Assembly: GCA_028696455.1 (NCBI GenBank)
Contig: JAQVGZ010000009.1
Location: 1 to 57,127 of the forward strand
Direction of reading: 5' to 3'
Source of the DNA: Desulfotomaculaceae bacterium
GTDB lineage: Bacteria > Bacillota > Desulfotomaculia > Desulfotomaculales > Pelotomaculaceae
Length of the DNA stretch: 57,127 bases
Positions 16,484 through 24,966 of the stretch are shown here, piece after piece (within the stretch, counting starts at the first letter, position 1; every line of letters begins with the position of its first letter). The translations under genes and the position numbers were made by a program. The notes below the pieces were generated by a model. That model made no database searches. It was not told where the DNA came from and saw only the letters and a list, made by a program, of their open reading frames with translations.

Positions 16484-17266
16484 TTGTCGAAAGGTATTTG
16501 CCCGGTTGAGCCGGTAATGCCCACAAGCTGGCGGAAAGACAACAAGCCGCATAAGTTTTGCCCGGGCTGTGGCCACGGCTTAGTGCTAAAGTGCCTGGGA
16601 CAAGTCGTGGATGAACTGGATCTACAGGATAAAGTAGTGTTTGGCTGCGATATTGGCTGTTCGTTATTAGCCTGGGATTTTTTTAATTTGGACGCCGTAC
16701 AGACCCATCACGGCCGGACCACTCCGGTAATGACAGGTATTAAGCGTTCTCGACCAGAGTTGATATGTATTGCTTATATGGGTGACGGGGGGGGTTACTC
16801 GATTGGTGTCCAGCACCTGGTCAGTGCGGCGGCGCGCAATGAAAAGATCACTGCTATACTGGCCAACAATACCCAGTATGCGATGACTGGTGGTCAGATG
16901 GCGCCCACTACCTTGCCTGGCCAGAAGACGGAAACCACTCCTTACGGGCGGGACCCTGAATTAACGGGATTTCCACTGCAGGGTCAAGAAATGGTTTCAG
17001 CAGTATGTCGGGAGGGGGCCTATGTTGCCCGGGGAAGTGTAGCAAATCAACGCCAACTAAAAAGCTATCTCAAAAAAGCGCTGGAAAACCAGCTTGCCCA
17101 AAGAGGTTTTTCTTTCGTGGAGGTTCTTTCCACCTGTCCGACCAACTGGCGGACTAATGCAGCCGAAACTTGGGAATTCGTCCAGGAGAAAATGCCGGAG
17201 TACTTTAAGCTAGGAGAAACCAGACGGCCGGCTGACATGCGTGGGGAGGGCCTGGCAAATGGGTAA
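16484..17266 (+). CDS. 2-oxoacid:ferredoxin oxidoreductase beta subunit (TPP-binding)
   Basis: A 260-residue beta subunit starting at TTG 16484 behind AGGGCGGTGAT. It carries CPGCGHG near residue 27, the TPP motif GDGGGYSIG with the downstream NNTQYAMTGGQ (Mg-binding Asn), and CPTNW at the end. In this short-beta type, the [4Fe-4S] ferredoxin domains are on a separate delta subunit, encoded at 17925. It is separated from alpha by 208 bases with no gene and overlaps the gamma start by 8 bases. Confidence 0.9.
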   Translation: MSKGICPVEPVMPTSWRKDNKPHKFCPGCGHGLVLKCLGQVVDELDLQDKVVFGCDIGCSLLAWDFFNLDAVQTHHGRTTPVMTGIKRSRPELICIAYMGDGGGYSIGVQHLVSAAARNEKITAILANNTQYAMTGGQMAPTTLPGQKTETTPYGRDPELTGFPLQGQEMVSAVCREGAYVARGSVANQRQLKSYLKKALENQLAQRGFSFVEVLSTCPTNWRTNAAETWEFVQEKMPEYFKLGETRRPADMRGEGLANG

Positions 17267-17876
17267 GATCACTAGAATTGTACTGGCCGGTGAGGGTGGT
17301 CAGGGAGTTCAGTCGGTAGCAGAAATAATTGCCGAAGCAGCTAATAAGGCAGGGAAACAGGCCCTTTATATTCCTAATTTTGGAGTTGAGCAGCGGGGCG
17401 GTGTGTCTGTGGCCTACGTCCAGATTAGCGATGGAAATATCGGCTCGCCTAAGTTTAAAACCGGTGACATTGTGGTGGCGCTCAGTGAACGGGCGGTGCG
17501 CCGCACCGGCAAATACGCGGGGCCGGACACCACCTATGTTTACGATAGCAGCATCAAGGGAATTGAAGGTGAACTGCCTAAATACGCGGGTAGATTCTTG
17601 CCCATACCAGCCATCGATATTGCCAGGCACGATTTTCATCCCAGGGTTTTTAATATTATCATTTTGGGGGCGGTTGTAGGAGCTACGGGGGTGATTCCGC
17701 TGGAGCAGGTGAAAGATGCCATTGAAGAAAAATTAGGTTATAAATTTGAAAAACAACCAGAACTGCGTGAGCTTAACTTTCGAGCGATGGAGCGTGGTAT
17801 GGAGCTGGTTGATGCAAAAAATATGAGGGAGTCAGTTATTTTCAAGGAAGTTGCGCCAGCCTATGAAATATTTTAA
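17259..17876 (+). CDS. 2-oxoacid:ferredoxin oxidoreductase gamma subunit
   Basis: About 205 residues. ATG 17259 is chosen because GGGGAGGG lies about 10 bases ahead and the product then begins MGKITRIVLAGEGGQGVQS, the standard gamma start. The domain core includes YIPNFGVEQRGGVSVAYVQIS and NIIILGAVVGATGVI. The gamma subunit completes the CoA-dependent catalytic unit. Its first codons lie inside the end of the beta gene, which fits translational coupling. Confidence 0.9.
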   Translation: MGKITRIVLAGEGGQGVQSVAEIIAEAANKAGKQALYIPNFGVEQRGGVSVAYVQISDGNIGSPKFKTGDIVVALSERAVRRTGKYAGPDTTYVYDSSIKGIEGELPKYAGRFLPIPAIDIARHDFHPRVFNIIILGAVVGATGVIPLEQVKDAIEEKLGYKFEKQPELRELNFRAMERGMELVDAKNMRESVIFKEVAPAYEIF

Positions 17877-17924
17877 CCTATTAAAATTCAAATCATTTCC
17901 CTATGGAAAGGACGAGGCTACCTA

Positions 17925-18176
17925 ATGCCGCTTAATTATTTCGATCCAAAAACCCAAGAGTTAGATAAAGGTTATTTTACCCTTTTCCCAGGCCTGTGTA
18001 AAGGGTGCGGGCTGTGTATTGAAACGTGTCCGAGAAAGAGCATTACCTGGTCTGATGTGCTTGGGGTTTATGGTACACCTTCAGTAGAGTCAAGTAATGG
18101 GTGTACAGCCTGTGGCATTTGCCAAAGTGTCTGCCCTGACTGTGCCATCCGCGTTGAGAGGAAGTTAAAACATTAA
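17925..18176 (+). CDS. 2 x [4Fe-4S] ferredoxin, delta subunit of the oxidoreductase
   Basis: An 83-residue ferredoxin with two cluster motifs, CKGCGLCIETCP (about 25-36) and CTACGICQSVCP (about 60-71). It lies 48 bases after the gamma gene with its own AAAGGACGAG site and is last in the operon. It is expected to carry electrons from the TPP/beta site to soluble ferredoxin. The delta-last order is less usual than delta-first. Confidence 0.92.
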   Translation: MPLNYFDPKTQELDKGYFTLFPGLCKGCGLCIETCPRKSITWSDVLGVYGTPSVESSNGCTACGICQSVCPDCAIRVERKLKH

Positions 18177-18177
18177 G

Positions 18178-18206
18178 GAGACCTCACCCGGAGGTCTCTT
18201 TTTTTC
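18178..18206 (+). terminator. Intrinsic terminator of the oxidoreductase operon
   Basis: GAGACCTC (18178-18185) and GAGGTCTC (18191-18198) pair perfectly around a 5-nt loop, followed by a run of T. Confidence 0.9.
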
Positions 18207-18271
18207 ACCAGACAACCTCACTTTTCATACTTTATTATATGGTGACAATAATAAAGAAAAGAGAAAAGTAG

Positions 18272-18463
18272 GTGGTTAAAATTTTCTTACAGTGTGTTTT
18301 ATGCCAGCATGAGATTATAGGTGATGAACAGGTACTCCTGGTTAAGGGAAGCTGTATTTGTCCTGATTGCGAGGCCAGGATTGTCAGGCTGCACATAGAT
18401 GATCTCGAATACGATTATTATAAAAATGGATTAAAAAAGGTGTGGTGGTATACAGGAGCCTGA
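18272..18463 (+). CDS. gin: Anti-sigma-G factor Gin (CsfB) family
   Basis: A 63-residue zinc-binding protein starting at GTG 18272. Cys pairs CVLC (8-11) and CICPDC (28-33) frame the zinc site, followed by the family ending YDYYKNGLKKVWW. Gin/CsfB binds sigma-G (and sigma-E) and keeps it inactive at the wrong time or place in sporulation. It precedes the decarboxylase-tmk-holB block as csfB does in B. subtilis. Its last 46 bases overlap, tail to tail, with a reverse-strand HTH gene. Confidence 0.85.
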   Translation: MVKIFLQCVLCQHEIIGDEQVLLVKGSCICPDCEARIVRLHIDDLEYDYYKNGLKKVWWYTGA

Positions 18464-18687
18464 GACTCCGCCAGCGCTTGCCTTTTTTGTGCCAGCCGTA
18501 CCATCCTGTGTGCTGTTTCGATATCCTGCCTGATTAAGTACAGGGTGGAAGGCTTGATACCGGTTCTGGCAGTAATTTCCTGATCGGAGAGTCCTCGCTT
18601 CCATGCCCTGATCAACTTGCTGACATCGGTGCGGTACTTTTGGGAGAGGGCTTTCTCGTCCATATTTTGGGTTGGTTTTCCGGTCAT
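18418..18687 (-). CDS. Small helix-turn-helix protein, antisense to gin 3' end
   Basis: An 89-residue protein with a central HTH: DVSKLIRAWKRGLSDQEIT then ARTGIKPSTLYLIRQDIE. ATG at 18687 has AAGGAAGTG 8 bases upstream. The N-terminus is polar (MTGKPTQNMDEKALSQKYR) and the C-terminus holds no clear domain. It is probably a DNA-binding regulator or a remnant of a recombinase-type HTH. Its 3' end runs into gin, so strong transcription of one could limit the other. No known family beyond HTH. Confidence 0.6.
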   Translation of the reverse strand: MTGKPTQNMDEKALSQKYRTDVSKLIRAWKRGLSDQEITARTGIKPSTLYLIRQDIETAHRMVRLAQKRQALAESQAPVYHHTFFNPFL

Positions 18688-19050
18688 GGCTATCCACTTC
18701 CTTTCTTTAAATCATAGGCTAATCATATTTTTAGCCGGGAATTTGTGATCTATAAGGGTTAACTGCTGGTAAAAGCAAAGAAAAGGGGTTTGCTATTACA
18801 ACCTTATCTAACTTAAGACCCAGATCAAATCAAGAATTTATACCACTTGTTGCTAACTAATTAGGACATAACAAAAGGCATTATTATTGCCTTTTGACTT
18901 AATATACTTCTGGTACTCTAGCCTAATTATTTTAACTGTTACCAAGTATGGAAACAAAAATCTAGGCAAAAAATAATCAAACTGCTATAATGCTGTAGCA
19001 GTATAGTTTTACAATATAATTTTAAAACAGATACTGGAGAAAACAGATAT
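18688..19050. other. Intergenic region between HTH gene and decarboxylase
   Basis: This stretch of 363 bases holds no supported gene. It has a perfect hairpin CAAAAGGCA/TGCCTTTTG at 18872-18896 and an inverted repeat ACTGCTA/TAGCAGT at 18981-19002 that overlaps TATAAT-like sequences at 18986 and 19015. The second repeat may be an operator in the promoter of the decarboxylase-tmk-holB unit. Confidence 0.4.
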
Positions 19051-20496
19051 ATGGTAAATGCTAGTCAACGCCAGGCGCCTCTTTACCAGGCGCTGAAAAA
19101 CCATGCAGAGAGCAATGTCGCTAACCTTCATGTCCCAGGGCACCGCCAGGGCTGGGGACTTCCCAAAGAGCTTTTGTCGCTGGATGGACAGGCCTTATTT
19201 AAGTTAGATCTGACCGAAATACCCCGGCTTGATGACTTGCATATTCCCCAGGGAGTGATTGCCCAGGCCCAGGAACTGGTGGCCCGGGCCTCCGGGGCGG
19301 AGCAGAGCTTTTTTTTAGTCAATGGTAGCACAGTTGGTATTCACGCTTTGTTGATGGCTGTAGGCGGACGGGGAGAAGTGCTCCTTCCCCGGAATGCTCA
19401 TCGCTCTGCTCTGGGTGGCTTAATTTTGTCAGGCGCCGATCCGGTATATGTTATGCCGGAAATAATAAGTGGGTTTAATATAGCAGCTGGAGTTTTGCCA
19501 GAGCATATCCAACAGGCAATTGAGTCAAACTCCAGCATTTGCGTTGTCTTGACGGTGCGACCAAACTATTACGGGGTTGTAGACGACCTGGCCAAACAGG
19601 TCGTGCTCGTACATGCTCAGGGTAGACCAGTTTTGGTCGATGAGGCGCATGGAGCCCACTTGCGGTTTCACCACGACCTGCCGCAAGATGCTATGTCTTG
19701 TGGAGCTGACGCTGCTGTTCAAAGTACCCACAAATCAGGAGGAGCCTTAACTCAGTCTTCGCTACTGCATTTGAGTGGCAACCACCTTGATGGCGAAGTG
19801 GTGGCTAATGCGCTATCTCTTTTGCAGACCACCAGTCCGTCTTATATTCTGATGGCTTCTCTTGACCTGGCCAGGCGGCAGTTGGCTCTGTCTGGTACAA
19901 GCCTGTTGGAGCGGACCTTGACTCTGGCTGGTAAGACCAGGGAGCGACTGGTCCGCATCAAAGGGCTAAAAGTTTTGTCTAAAGCTGATCTGCCGGGGTT
20001 CGACCTTGATCTAACCAGGCTTGTAATAAACGTAAGTGGTTTAGGCTTGACCGGTTATCAAGTTGGTGATTTATTATTCCGGCGTTACAATGTATATATT
20101 GAGATGGCCGAGGCGAACAATATTGTAGCGTTTTTATCGATTGGTACTACTCCCGCGGATTGCGATGCCCTGGTCAAAGCGCTGGAAGACATTGCTTGCC
20201 GCGAGAGGCGCGTTCATGCAACAAGGTTTCCTGAAGTTCCATTTAATATAAAGAAAAGAATGAAGCCCCGGGATGCCTGGTTTGCAGCATCACAAAGAGT
20301 ATCACTGGCTGAAGCCCGCGGCAGGATATGTGCTGAAACCATAGCAGTTTACCCGCCAGGTATTCCCGTGCTGTGTCCGGGTGAAGAAATAAATTCAGAG
20401 GTTTATGAATACCTGGAATTAGCTAGTAGACATAACCTCTCCTGCCAGGGGGCGTCTGATTATACACTAAAAACGATCAGAGTTGTGATAGAATAA
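19051..20496 (+). CDS. PLP-dependent Orn/Lys/Arg decarboxylase (YaaO-like)
   Basis: A 481-residue fold-type I PLP enzyme. The N-terminal HVPGHRQG motif, the DLTEIPRLDDLH segment, VDEAHGAH (Asp to the pyridine N) and STHKSGGALTQSS (Lys binding PLP) are typical of the short aminotransferase-like decarboxylases, including YaaO and SpeA of Bacillus. It probably decarboxylates arginine or lysine in polyamine synthesis; the substrate is not readable from sequence. It sits upstream of tmk, as yaaO does in B. subtilis. Confidence 0.9.
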   Translation: MVNASQRQAPLYQALKNHAESNVANLHVPGHRQGWGLPKELLSLDGQALFKLDLTEIPRLDDLHIPQGVIAQAQELVARASGAEQSFFLVNGSTVGIHALLMAVGGRGEVLLPRNAHRSALGGLILSGADPVYVMPEIISGFNIAAGVLPEHIQQAIESNSSICVVLTVRPNYYGVVDDLAKQVVLVHAQGRPVLVDEAHGAHLRFHHDLPQDAMSCGADAAVQSTHKSGGALTQSSLLHLSGNHLDGEVVANALSLLQTTSPSYILMASLDLARRQLALSGTSLLERTLTLAGKTRERLVRIKGLKVLSKADLPGFDLDLTRLVINVSGLGLTGYQVGDLLFRRYNVYIEMAEANNIVAFLSIGTTPADCDALVKALEDIACRERRVHATRFPEVPFNIKKRMKPRDAWFAASQRVSLAEARGRICAETIAVYPPGIPVLCPGEEINSEVYEYLELASRHNLSCQGASDYTLKTIRVVIE

Positions 20497-20531
20497 CATG
20501 AGGAACAAGGGGGATTTTGAGTATTTAAGCT

Positions 20532-21200
20532 ATGAAGGGAAAACTTATTGCTATTGAGTCAGGAGATGGGTGTGGTAAAGAGACTCAGTCAGAAATGCTA
20601 TACAAAAGACTTTTGTGTGATGGTTGCAATGTAAAAAAAATATCTTTTCCTAACTACAAGAGCAGCTCTGCTGCTTTAATCAATATGTATTTAAGCGGTG
20701 AATTCGGTAGCGATCCTGGTGAGGTCAGCCCATATGTCGCATCCACTTTTTATACGGTTGACCGGTTCGCCTCATACAAAAAGGATTGGGAAAGTTTCTA
20801 TCTAAGCGGCGGTATTATCCTGGCAGACAGGTATACAACTGCTAATATGGTTCATCAAGCGGCAAAAATATCTGATGAACGGGAGAAAAAAAAGTATCTT
20901 GACTGGCTACTAGATTTCGAATTTAATATATTCCGGCTACCCGTTCCTGATTTGGTGATCTTTTTAGACATGCCGCCCGAATATAGCCGCAGGCTGATCA
21001 TCGGTAGAGTGAGTAAGTCCGGGGTAAAGGATATCCACGAACATAACTATGACTATATGGTAAAGACCTATTACAATGCCTGCAGCATTGCCGAACAGTA
21101 CCACTGGGCAATAATAAAGTCTGTGGCAGATGGACAACTGAAAAACATAGAAGAGATCCATGAAGAAATATATCGGATAGTTAAAGCTATTATTGGTTGA
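20532..21200 (+). CDS. tmk: Thymidylate kinase (variant P-loop)
   Basis: A 222-residue dTMP kinase-like P-loop enzyme: P-loop ESGDGCGKETQ near residues 8-18, the dTMP-binding DRF at about 76, ADRYTTANMVHQ at about 100 and a lid region after LDMPP. It phosphorylates dTMP for DNA synthesis. The P-loop has GKE where most Tmk have GKT or GKS, a variant I have seen as GKE/GKA in clostridial Tmk; it may reflect a separate subfamily. It lies between the decarboxylase and holB. Confidence 0.85.
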   Translation: MKGKLIAIESGDGCGKETQSEMLYKRLLCDGCNVKKISFPNYKSSSAALINMYLSGEFGSDPGEVSPYVASTFYTVDRFASYKKDWESFYLSGGIILADRYTTANMVHQAAKISDEREKKKYLDWLLDFEFNIFRLPVPDLVIFLDMPPEYSRRLIIGRVSKSGVKDIHEHNYDYMVKTYYNACSIAEQYHWAIIKSVADGQLKNIEEIHEEIYRIVKAIIG

Positions 21201-21218
21201 ATGGGGCGGAGCTAGCGA

Positions 21219-22232
21219 ATGCTTTTTCTAAGAGAAATCTTCGGTCATAAACCGATTGTCAAGACGCTGATAAATGCTGTGACAAACGATCGGGTGGCCC
21301 ACGCTTATCTTTTTACAGGACCTGAAGGGGTGGGTAAAGCCACCAGCGCCCTTGCGTTTACCCGGGCACTACTTTGTAGCAGCTCGTCCGGTGGGGATGC
21401 CTGTGGCAGTTGCCAGGGATGCCGTCAATTGATACACTCCAATCATCCGGATTTTTACCGTTTGGGTCCGGTAGGCCTGTCAATAAAAATTGAACAGATC
21501 CGTGAACTTCAGCGCAAAATAAAGTTCCGCTCCTATAAAGGTGGCCGGCAAGTTTTCTTAATTGAACAGGCTGAGACAATGACGGCGGAAGCTGCCAACT
21601 GCCTGCTAAAGACCCTGGAAGAACCGCCCATAGGCACGGTTTTAATTCTGCTTTCTGCGCGGCCGCAGGCCTTACTGCCAACTATCATATCCCGCTGTCA
21701 GCAATTATATTTTAAGCATATACCTAGCCGTGAACTGTCCTCTTATCTGAGCAAACTGTACAACCTACATCAGGAGGAGGCGCGCTTACTAGCTGTTCTT
21801 TCAGGTGGAAGTATGGGTAAGGCCCTGGCTTGTGCCACGGGCGCTTTTCAGGAGGAGCGGGCCGAAGCCATCAGGCTTGCAGCCGGGCTTCGTGAGGCTG
21901 GTATCACGGAAACCATGGAGCTGGCCGGGGAAATAGCAAGAAGTAAGAAGAATATTTTAAACTTAATTGAGCTTTTAGCCTGCTGGTACCGGGACATATT
22001 AGTTTGGAAAGAGACAGGGGAAGTTGATCTTTTATATAACCCGGACTTAGTTAATGAAGTAAAATTAGAGGCGGAAGTTTTTGAAATTGCCCGTCTAGTG
22101 GAGATACTAGGGGATATTGAGAAGTTAAAAAGTAGAATTCGGTTCAACACAAATATGAGGCTCGCCCTTGAGTCAATCTTTTTGCGCCTGTCATGCAGAA
22201 GACGTTGTACAAGAAAAGATTGGGGAGATTAG
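21219..22232 (+). CDS. holB: DNA polymerase III delta-prime subunit
   Basis: A 337-residue clamp-loader subunit. P-loop GPEGVGKAT (about 32-40), zinc Cys in CGSCQGC (about 60-66), AETMTAEAANCLLKTLEEPP and the SRC motif IISRCQQLYF are all in place. The C-terminal third is the helical collar domain. The end is very basic (RRRCTRKDWGD). It works with DnaX and HolA in clamp loading. The stop TAG is immediately followed by the ricT start, so the two are coupled. Confidence 0.92.
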   Translation: MLFLREIFGHKPIVKTLINAVTNDRVAHAYLFTGPEGVGKATSALAFTRALLCSSSSGGDACGSCQGCRQLIHSNHPDFYRLGPVGLSIKIEQIRELQRKIKFRSYKGGRQVFLIEQAETMTAEAANCLLKTLEEPPIGTVLILLSARPQALLPTIISRCQQLYFKHIPSRELSSYLSKLYNLHQEEARLLAVLSGGSMGKALACATGAFQEERAEAIRLAAGLREAGITETMELAGEIARSKKNILNLIELLACWYRDILVWKETGEVDLLYNPDLVNEVKLEAEVFEIARLVEILGDIEKLKSRIRFNTNMRLALESIFLRLSCRRRCTRKDWGD

Positions 22233-22233
22233 A

Positions 22234-23106
22234 ATGGGAATACTTGTAGTAGGAGTACGCTTTAAAAAAGCAGGAAAGATATATTATTTTGACCCGGATG
22301 GACAACAATTAGCGCAGTATGATGGTGTAATTGTTGAAACTACCAGGGGGGTGGAGTATGGAGAGGTAGTGGCAGGACCCCATGAGGTAGAAGAGAAAGA
22401 GATGGTAGCGCCTTTGAAAAAGGTTATCCGCAAGGCAACCGATGCTGACAAACAGCAGTTATCGATAAACAGGGAAAAAGAAAGAAAGGCCTATCTGGTT
22501 GGACTAGAAAAAATAGCTGCCCACAAGCTGCCAATGAAACTTATTAATGTGGAGCAAACTTTTGACGGGAATAAAATCATTTTTTATTTTACGGCTGACG
22601 GTCGCATCGACTTTCGTGAACTTGTAAAAGACTTGGCCTCCGTTTTTAGAATCAGGATCGAGTTAAGGCAGATAGGAGTTCGCGATGAGGCCAAGATGGT
22701 TGGTGGGCTTGGCTGTTGCGGTAGGGAGCTCTGTTGTTCAGCCTGGCTGTCCGACTTCGTATCAGTATCGATAAGGATGGCCAAGGAGCAGAACCTCTCT
22801 TTAAATCCAGCCAAGATATCTGGTATTTGCGGCAGGCTGATGTGTTGTCTTAAATATGAAAATGAGTGTTATGAACATGCTAGAGAAGAAATGCCGGAAA
22901 TCGGTACTTGTGTGCTAACTCCGGATGGAGAAGGTAGAGTCATCGGGGTCAATATTATTAAAAACGGAGTAAGCGTGGAACTCAAGGAAAGCAAGACTAT
23001 TAAAGAGTACCAGACCGGTGAAATAACACCTAAAAACAGTCTGGTTAGTGATTCCAGCAAGTCTAATAAAGAATGCCACATTCAGCTAGATGGGGAGAGT
23101 GTTTAA
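22234..23106 (+). CDS. ricT: RicT (YaaT), PSP1-domain protein
   Basis: About 290 residues from ATG 22234 (MGILVVGVRFKKAGKIYYFD), chosen over the longer frame because GGGGAGAT lies 6 bases ahead. The PSP1 domain includes the Cys set GLGCCGRELCCSAWL and GICGRLMCCLKYE, which in the Ric complex bind 4Fe-4S clusters. RicT with RicA and RicF controls RNase Y, sporulation and competence in B. subtilis. It sits between holB and yabA as in that species. Confidence 0.92.
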   Translation: MGILVVGVRFKKAGKIYYFDPDGQQLAQYDGVIVETTRGVEYGEVVAGPHEVEEKEMVAPLKKVIRKATDADKQQLSINREKERKAYLVGLEKIAAHKLPMKLINVEQTFDGNKIIFYFTADGRIDFRELVKDLASVFRIRIELRQIGVRDEAKMVGGLGCCGRELCCSAWLSDFVSVSIRMAKEQNLSLNPAKISGICGRLMCCLKYENECYEHAREEMPEIGTCVLTPDGEGRVIGVNIIKNGVSVELKESKTIKEYQTGEITPKNSLVSDSSKSNKECHIQLDGESV

Positions 23107-23436
23107 TTGCGAGCTCTTTACAAACTGACAAAGGATATGGAAGTAAAACTGCATACGCTTTTTAATGAATTGCAAGATTTAAAAAATAAGGCCCGGGAGC
23201 TGGATGAGGAAAATACCCGGCTAAGGCATAGCCTGGCCGAAGCCTACCGCGCAAGTGGTATTATTGGAGCAGTGGAAACGTCTCATACAGGTATTGGGTT
23301 TATGAATCTTTTAGAGCTTTATGACCAGGGTTTTCATATATGCAACTTGCATTTCGGATGCAAGCGGGCCGTTGAATGCCTTTTTTGCATGGCTGTTTTG
23401 AAAAAAGGGCATAAATCGGCTGTAGAGCAAGGTTGA
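23107..23436 (+). CDS. yabA: Replication initiation control protein YabA
   Basis: A 109-residue protein starting at TTG 23107, right after the ricT stop. Residues 1-45 form a coiled coil (heptads in LHTLFNELQDLKNKARELDEEN), and the C-terminus has the zinc motif CNLHFGCKRAVECLFC. YabA bridges DnaA and DnaN and limits re-initiation. Length, zinc site and neighbours all match. Confidence 0.9.
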   Translation: MRALYKLTKDMEVKLHTLFNELQDLKNKARELDEENTRLRHSLAEAYRASGIIGAVETSHTGIGFMNLLELYDQGFHICNLHFGCKRAVECLFCMAVLKKGHKSAVEQG

Positions 23437-23459
23437 AATATAACAGGGGTGAATTAATT

Positions 23460-24320
23460 TTGGCACCAGATCAGAAAGGAAGACTTTATCTCTGTGCTAC
23501 ACCTATTGGTAACCTGGAGGACATTACCTTAAGGGCCCTGCGGGTGCTCCGCGAGGTAGACTTAATTGCGGCTGAGGATACTCGGCATACTCGTAAATTG
23601 CTCAGCCATTATGATATCCATACTCCACTTACTAGTTACCACGAGCACAATCGCAAAAAAAAGGGTGAATATTTGCTCGAACTGCTGGCTACTGGCAAGC
23701 AAATAGCACTAGTTTCCGATGCTGGGATGCCGGGAGTTTCTGATCCTGGTTCCGAGCTTGTGATACCAGCGCTGGAGAAGAACGTCAAGGTGATTCCGGT
23801 TCCAGGCCCCAGCGCAGTAATCACTGCGCTGGTGATATCCGGGTTGCCTACCGAAGCTTTTGTTTTTGAAGGTTTTTTACCCTCTTCTCAAAAAGCCCGG
23901 TGGGATAAGCTGACTAGCTTGCGCAGCGAGCAGAGAACGATAGTTTTTTACGAGGCGCCGCATCGCTTAAAGGCAACTCTGGCAGATATCCGCGAGGTTG
24001 CAGGCAACCGCCGCATGGCAGTAGCAAGGGAACTGACCAAGCGATATGAAGAGGTTGTTAGGGGTACGGTGGACGAGGTAGTGGCATATTTTCGGGAAAA
24101 AGAGCCGCGAGGAGAGTTCTGTCTGGTCCTGGACGGCAATAAAGTGGTTACGGAATTGTTAGACGAAACAAACAGGCCAGCCCTTGAACCAGTTGAGCAT
24201 GTGGCTATATTTGAAGCAGAGGGTGTAAGTATGAAAGAAGCTATTCGCCAGGTTGCCCGGTTGCACAGATTGCCCAAGAAAGAAGTTTATCGGGCAGTGG
24301 TAATGAGAAAAAATAAATAA
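23460..24320 (+). CDS. rsmI: 16S rRNA 2'-O-ribose C1402 methyltransferase RsmI
   Basis: About 286 residues. TTG 23460 has AGGGGTGA 8 bases ahead; the frame also allows TTG 23433, overlapping the yabA stop. Tetrapyrrole-methylase fold motifs: LYLCATPIGNLEDITLRAL, EDTRHTRKLL, VSDAGMPGVSDPG, PVPGPSAVITAL and FEGFLP. It methylates C1402 in the decoding centre. In B. subtilis yabB and yazA lie between yabA and rsmI; here they are absent. Confidence 0.93.
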   Translation: MAPDQKGRLYLCATPIGNLEDITLRALRVLREVDLIAAEDTRHTRKLLSHYDIHTPLTSYHEHNRKKKGEYLLELLATGKQIALVSDAGMPGVSDPGSELVIPALEKNVKVIPVPGPSAVITALVISGLPTEAFVFEGFLPSSQKARWDKLTSLRSEQRTIVFYEAPHRLKATLADIREVAGNRRMAVARELTKRYEEVVRGTVDEVVAYFREKEPRGEFCLVLDGNKVVTELLDETNRPALEPVEHVAIFEAEGVSMKEAIRQVARLHRLPKKEVYRAVVMRKNK

Positions 24321-24354
24321 CTGGAGTAAATGTTAATTTATTCTCCAGTTATTT
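24315..24354. terminator. Bidirectional terminator between rsmI and abrB
   Basis: Arms 24315-24326 and 24343-24354 are perfect 12-base inverted repeats (AAATAACTGGAG). Both strands end in T-rich runs, so it can serve the two converging genes. Confidence 0.75.
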
Positions 24355-24423
24355 AATAAAAAAAGTATTATAAAATGCTTAAAAGCTAATCAGTTAGTGC
24401 TGAAAAATAAGATCTATTGCAAT

Positions 24424-24678
24424 TTAAATTGCCTGGGTGTTTTCAAACATGCTTATAGCACACTCGCGACAAACGAGCTTACCGCGGTAATGCTGGACAT
24501 CAGAAGCATTGCCACAGAAAACGCAGGCAGGCTCATACTTCTTCAGGATAATTTTTTCCGCATCTACGTAGATTTCCAGGGCGTCTTTTTCATCAATTCC
24601 CAATGTACGTCTCAGTTCAATTGGAATTACTACCCGGCCGAGCTCGTCAACTTTTCGAACAATACCCGTTGACTTCAA
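24424..24678 (-). CDS. abrB: AbrB/SpoVT-type transition-state regulator
   Basis: About 84 residues from TTG 24678, which has GGGAGGG 5 bases upstream. The N-terminal swapped-hairpin DNA-binding domain reads MKSTGIVRKVDELGRVVIPIELRRTLGI, shown here in parts: KVDELGRVVIP and RRTLGIDEKD. The C-terminus has a CVFCGN...CREC four-Cys set, common in clostridial AbrB. AbrB represses post-exponential genes until Spo0A acts. It is on the reverse strand between rsmI and metG, the same position and orientation as in B. subtilis. Confidence 0.92.
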   Translation of the reverse strand: MKSTGIVRKVDELGRVVIPIELRRTLGIDEKDALEIYVDAEKIILKKYEPACVFCGNASDVQHYRGKLVCRECAISMFENTQAI

Positions 24679-24824
24679 AGCTGTCCCTCCCTTTCTTTTA
24701 AAATTCGATTCAATCACTAAAGTTTTGCATGTAACTAAATGGTACCAACAGTACCAGTTAAAGTCAATAAAAATTTGGATATATTTTTACATTTTTTTTG
24801 CACTGTGGCAAGAATCTCTAAAAC

Positions 24825-24853
24825 TTGACAAACTTGATACCTTACATTAAAAT
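24825..24853 (+). promoter_or_regulatory. Sigma-A promoter of metG
   Basis: Perfect TTGACA (24825-24830), a 17-base spacer and TAAAAT (24848-24853). It leaves a leader of about 107 bases before metG. Confidence 0.75.
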
Positions 24854-24868
24854 CAGGGTAAAAGTTCC

Positions 24869-24911
24869 GCCCTTTTGCCAGAAAAATTTGGGGTGGGTTT
24901 TTTTGTCAATA
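24869..24911 (+). terminator. Leader terminator upstream of metG (possible attenuator)
   Basis: CCGCCC pairs with GGGTGG (one G-T) around a loop of about 20 bases, followed by seven T. It lies between the metG promoter and the gene, so read-through must occur for metG expression. A second hairpin AGGAAC/GTTCCT (about 24915-24949) follows. No T-box specifier or consensus T-box is readable. Confidence 0.45.
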
Positions 24912-24966
24912 ATCAGGAACGGAACCGCTTGACTGGCCAGGTTCCTGTCATTTAGGAGGAATAAGC

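Noticed and set aside
24856-24960. T-box riboswitch in the metG leader
   Set aside because: No specifier loop or consensus T-box is visible, and the leader is too short.
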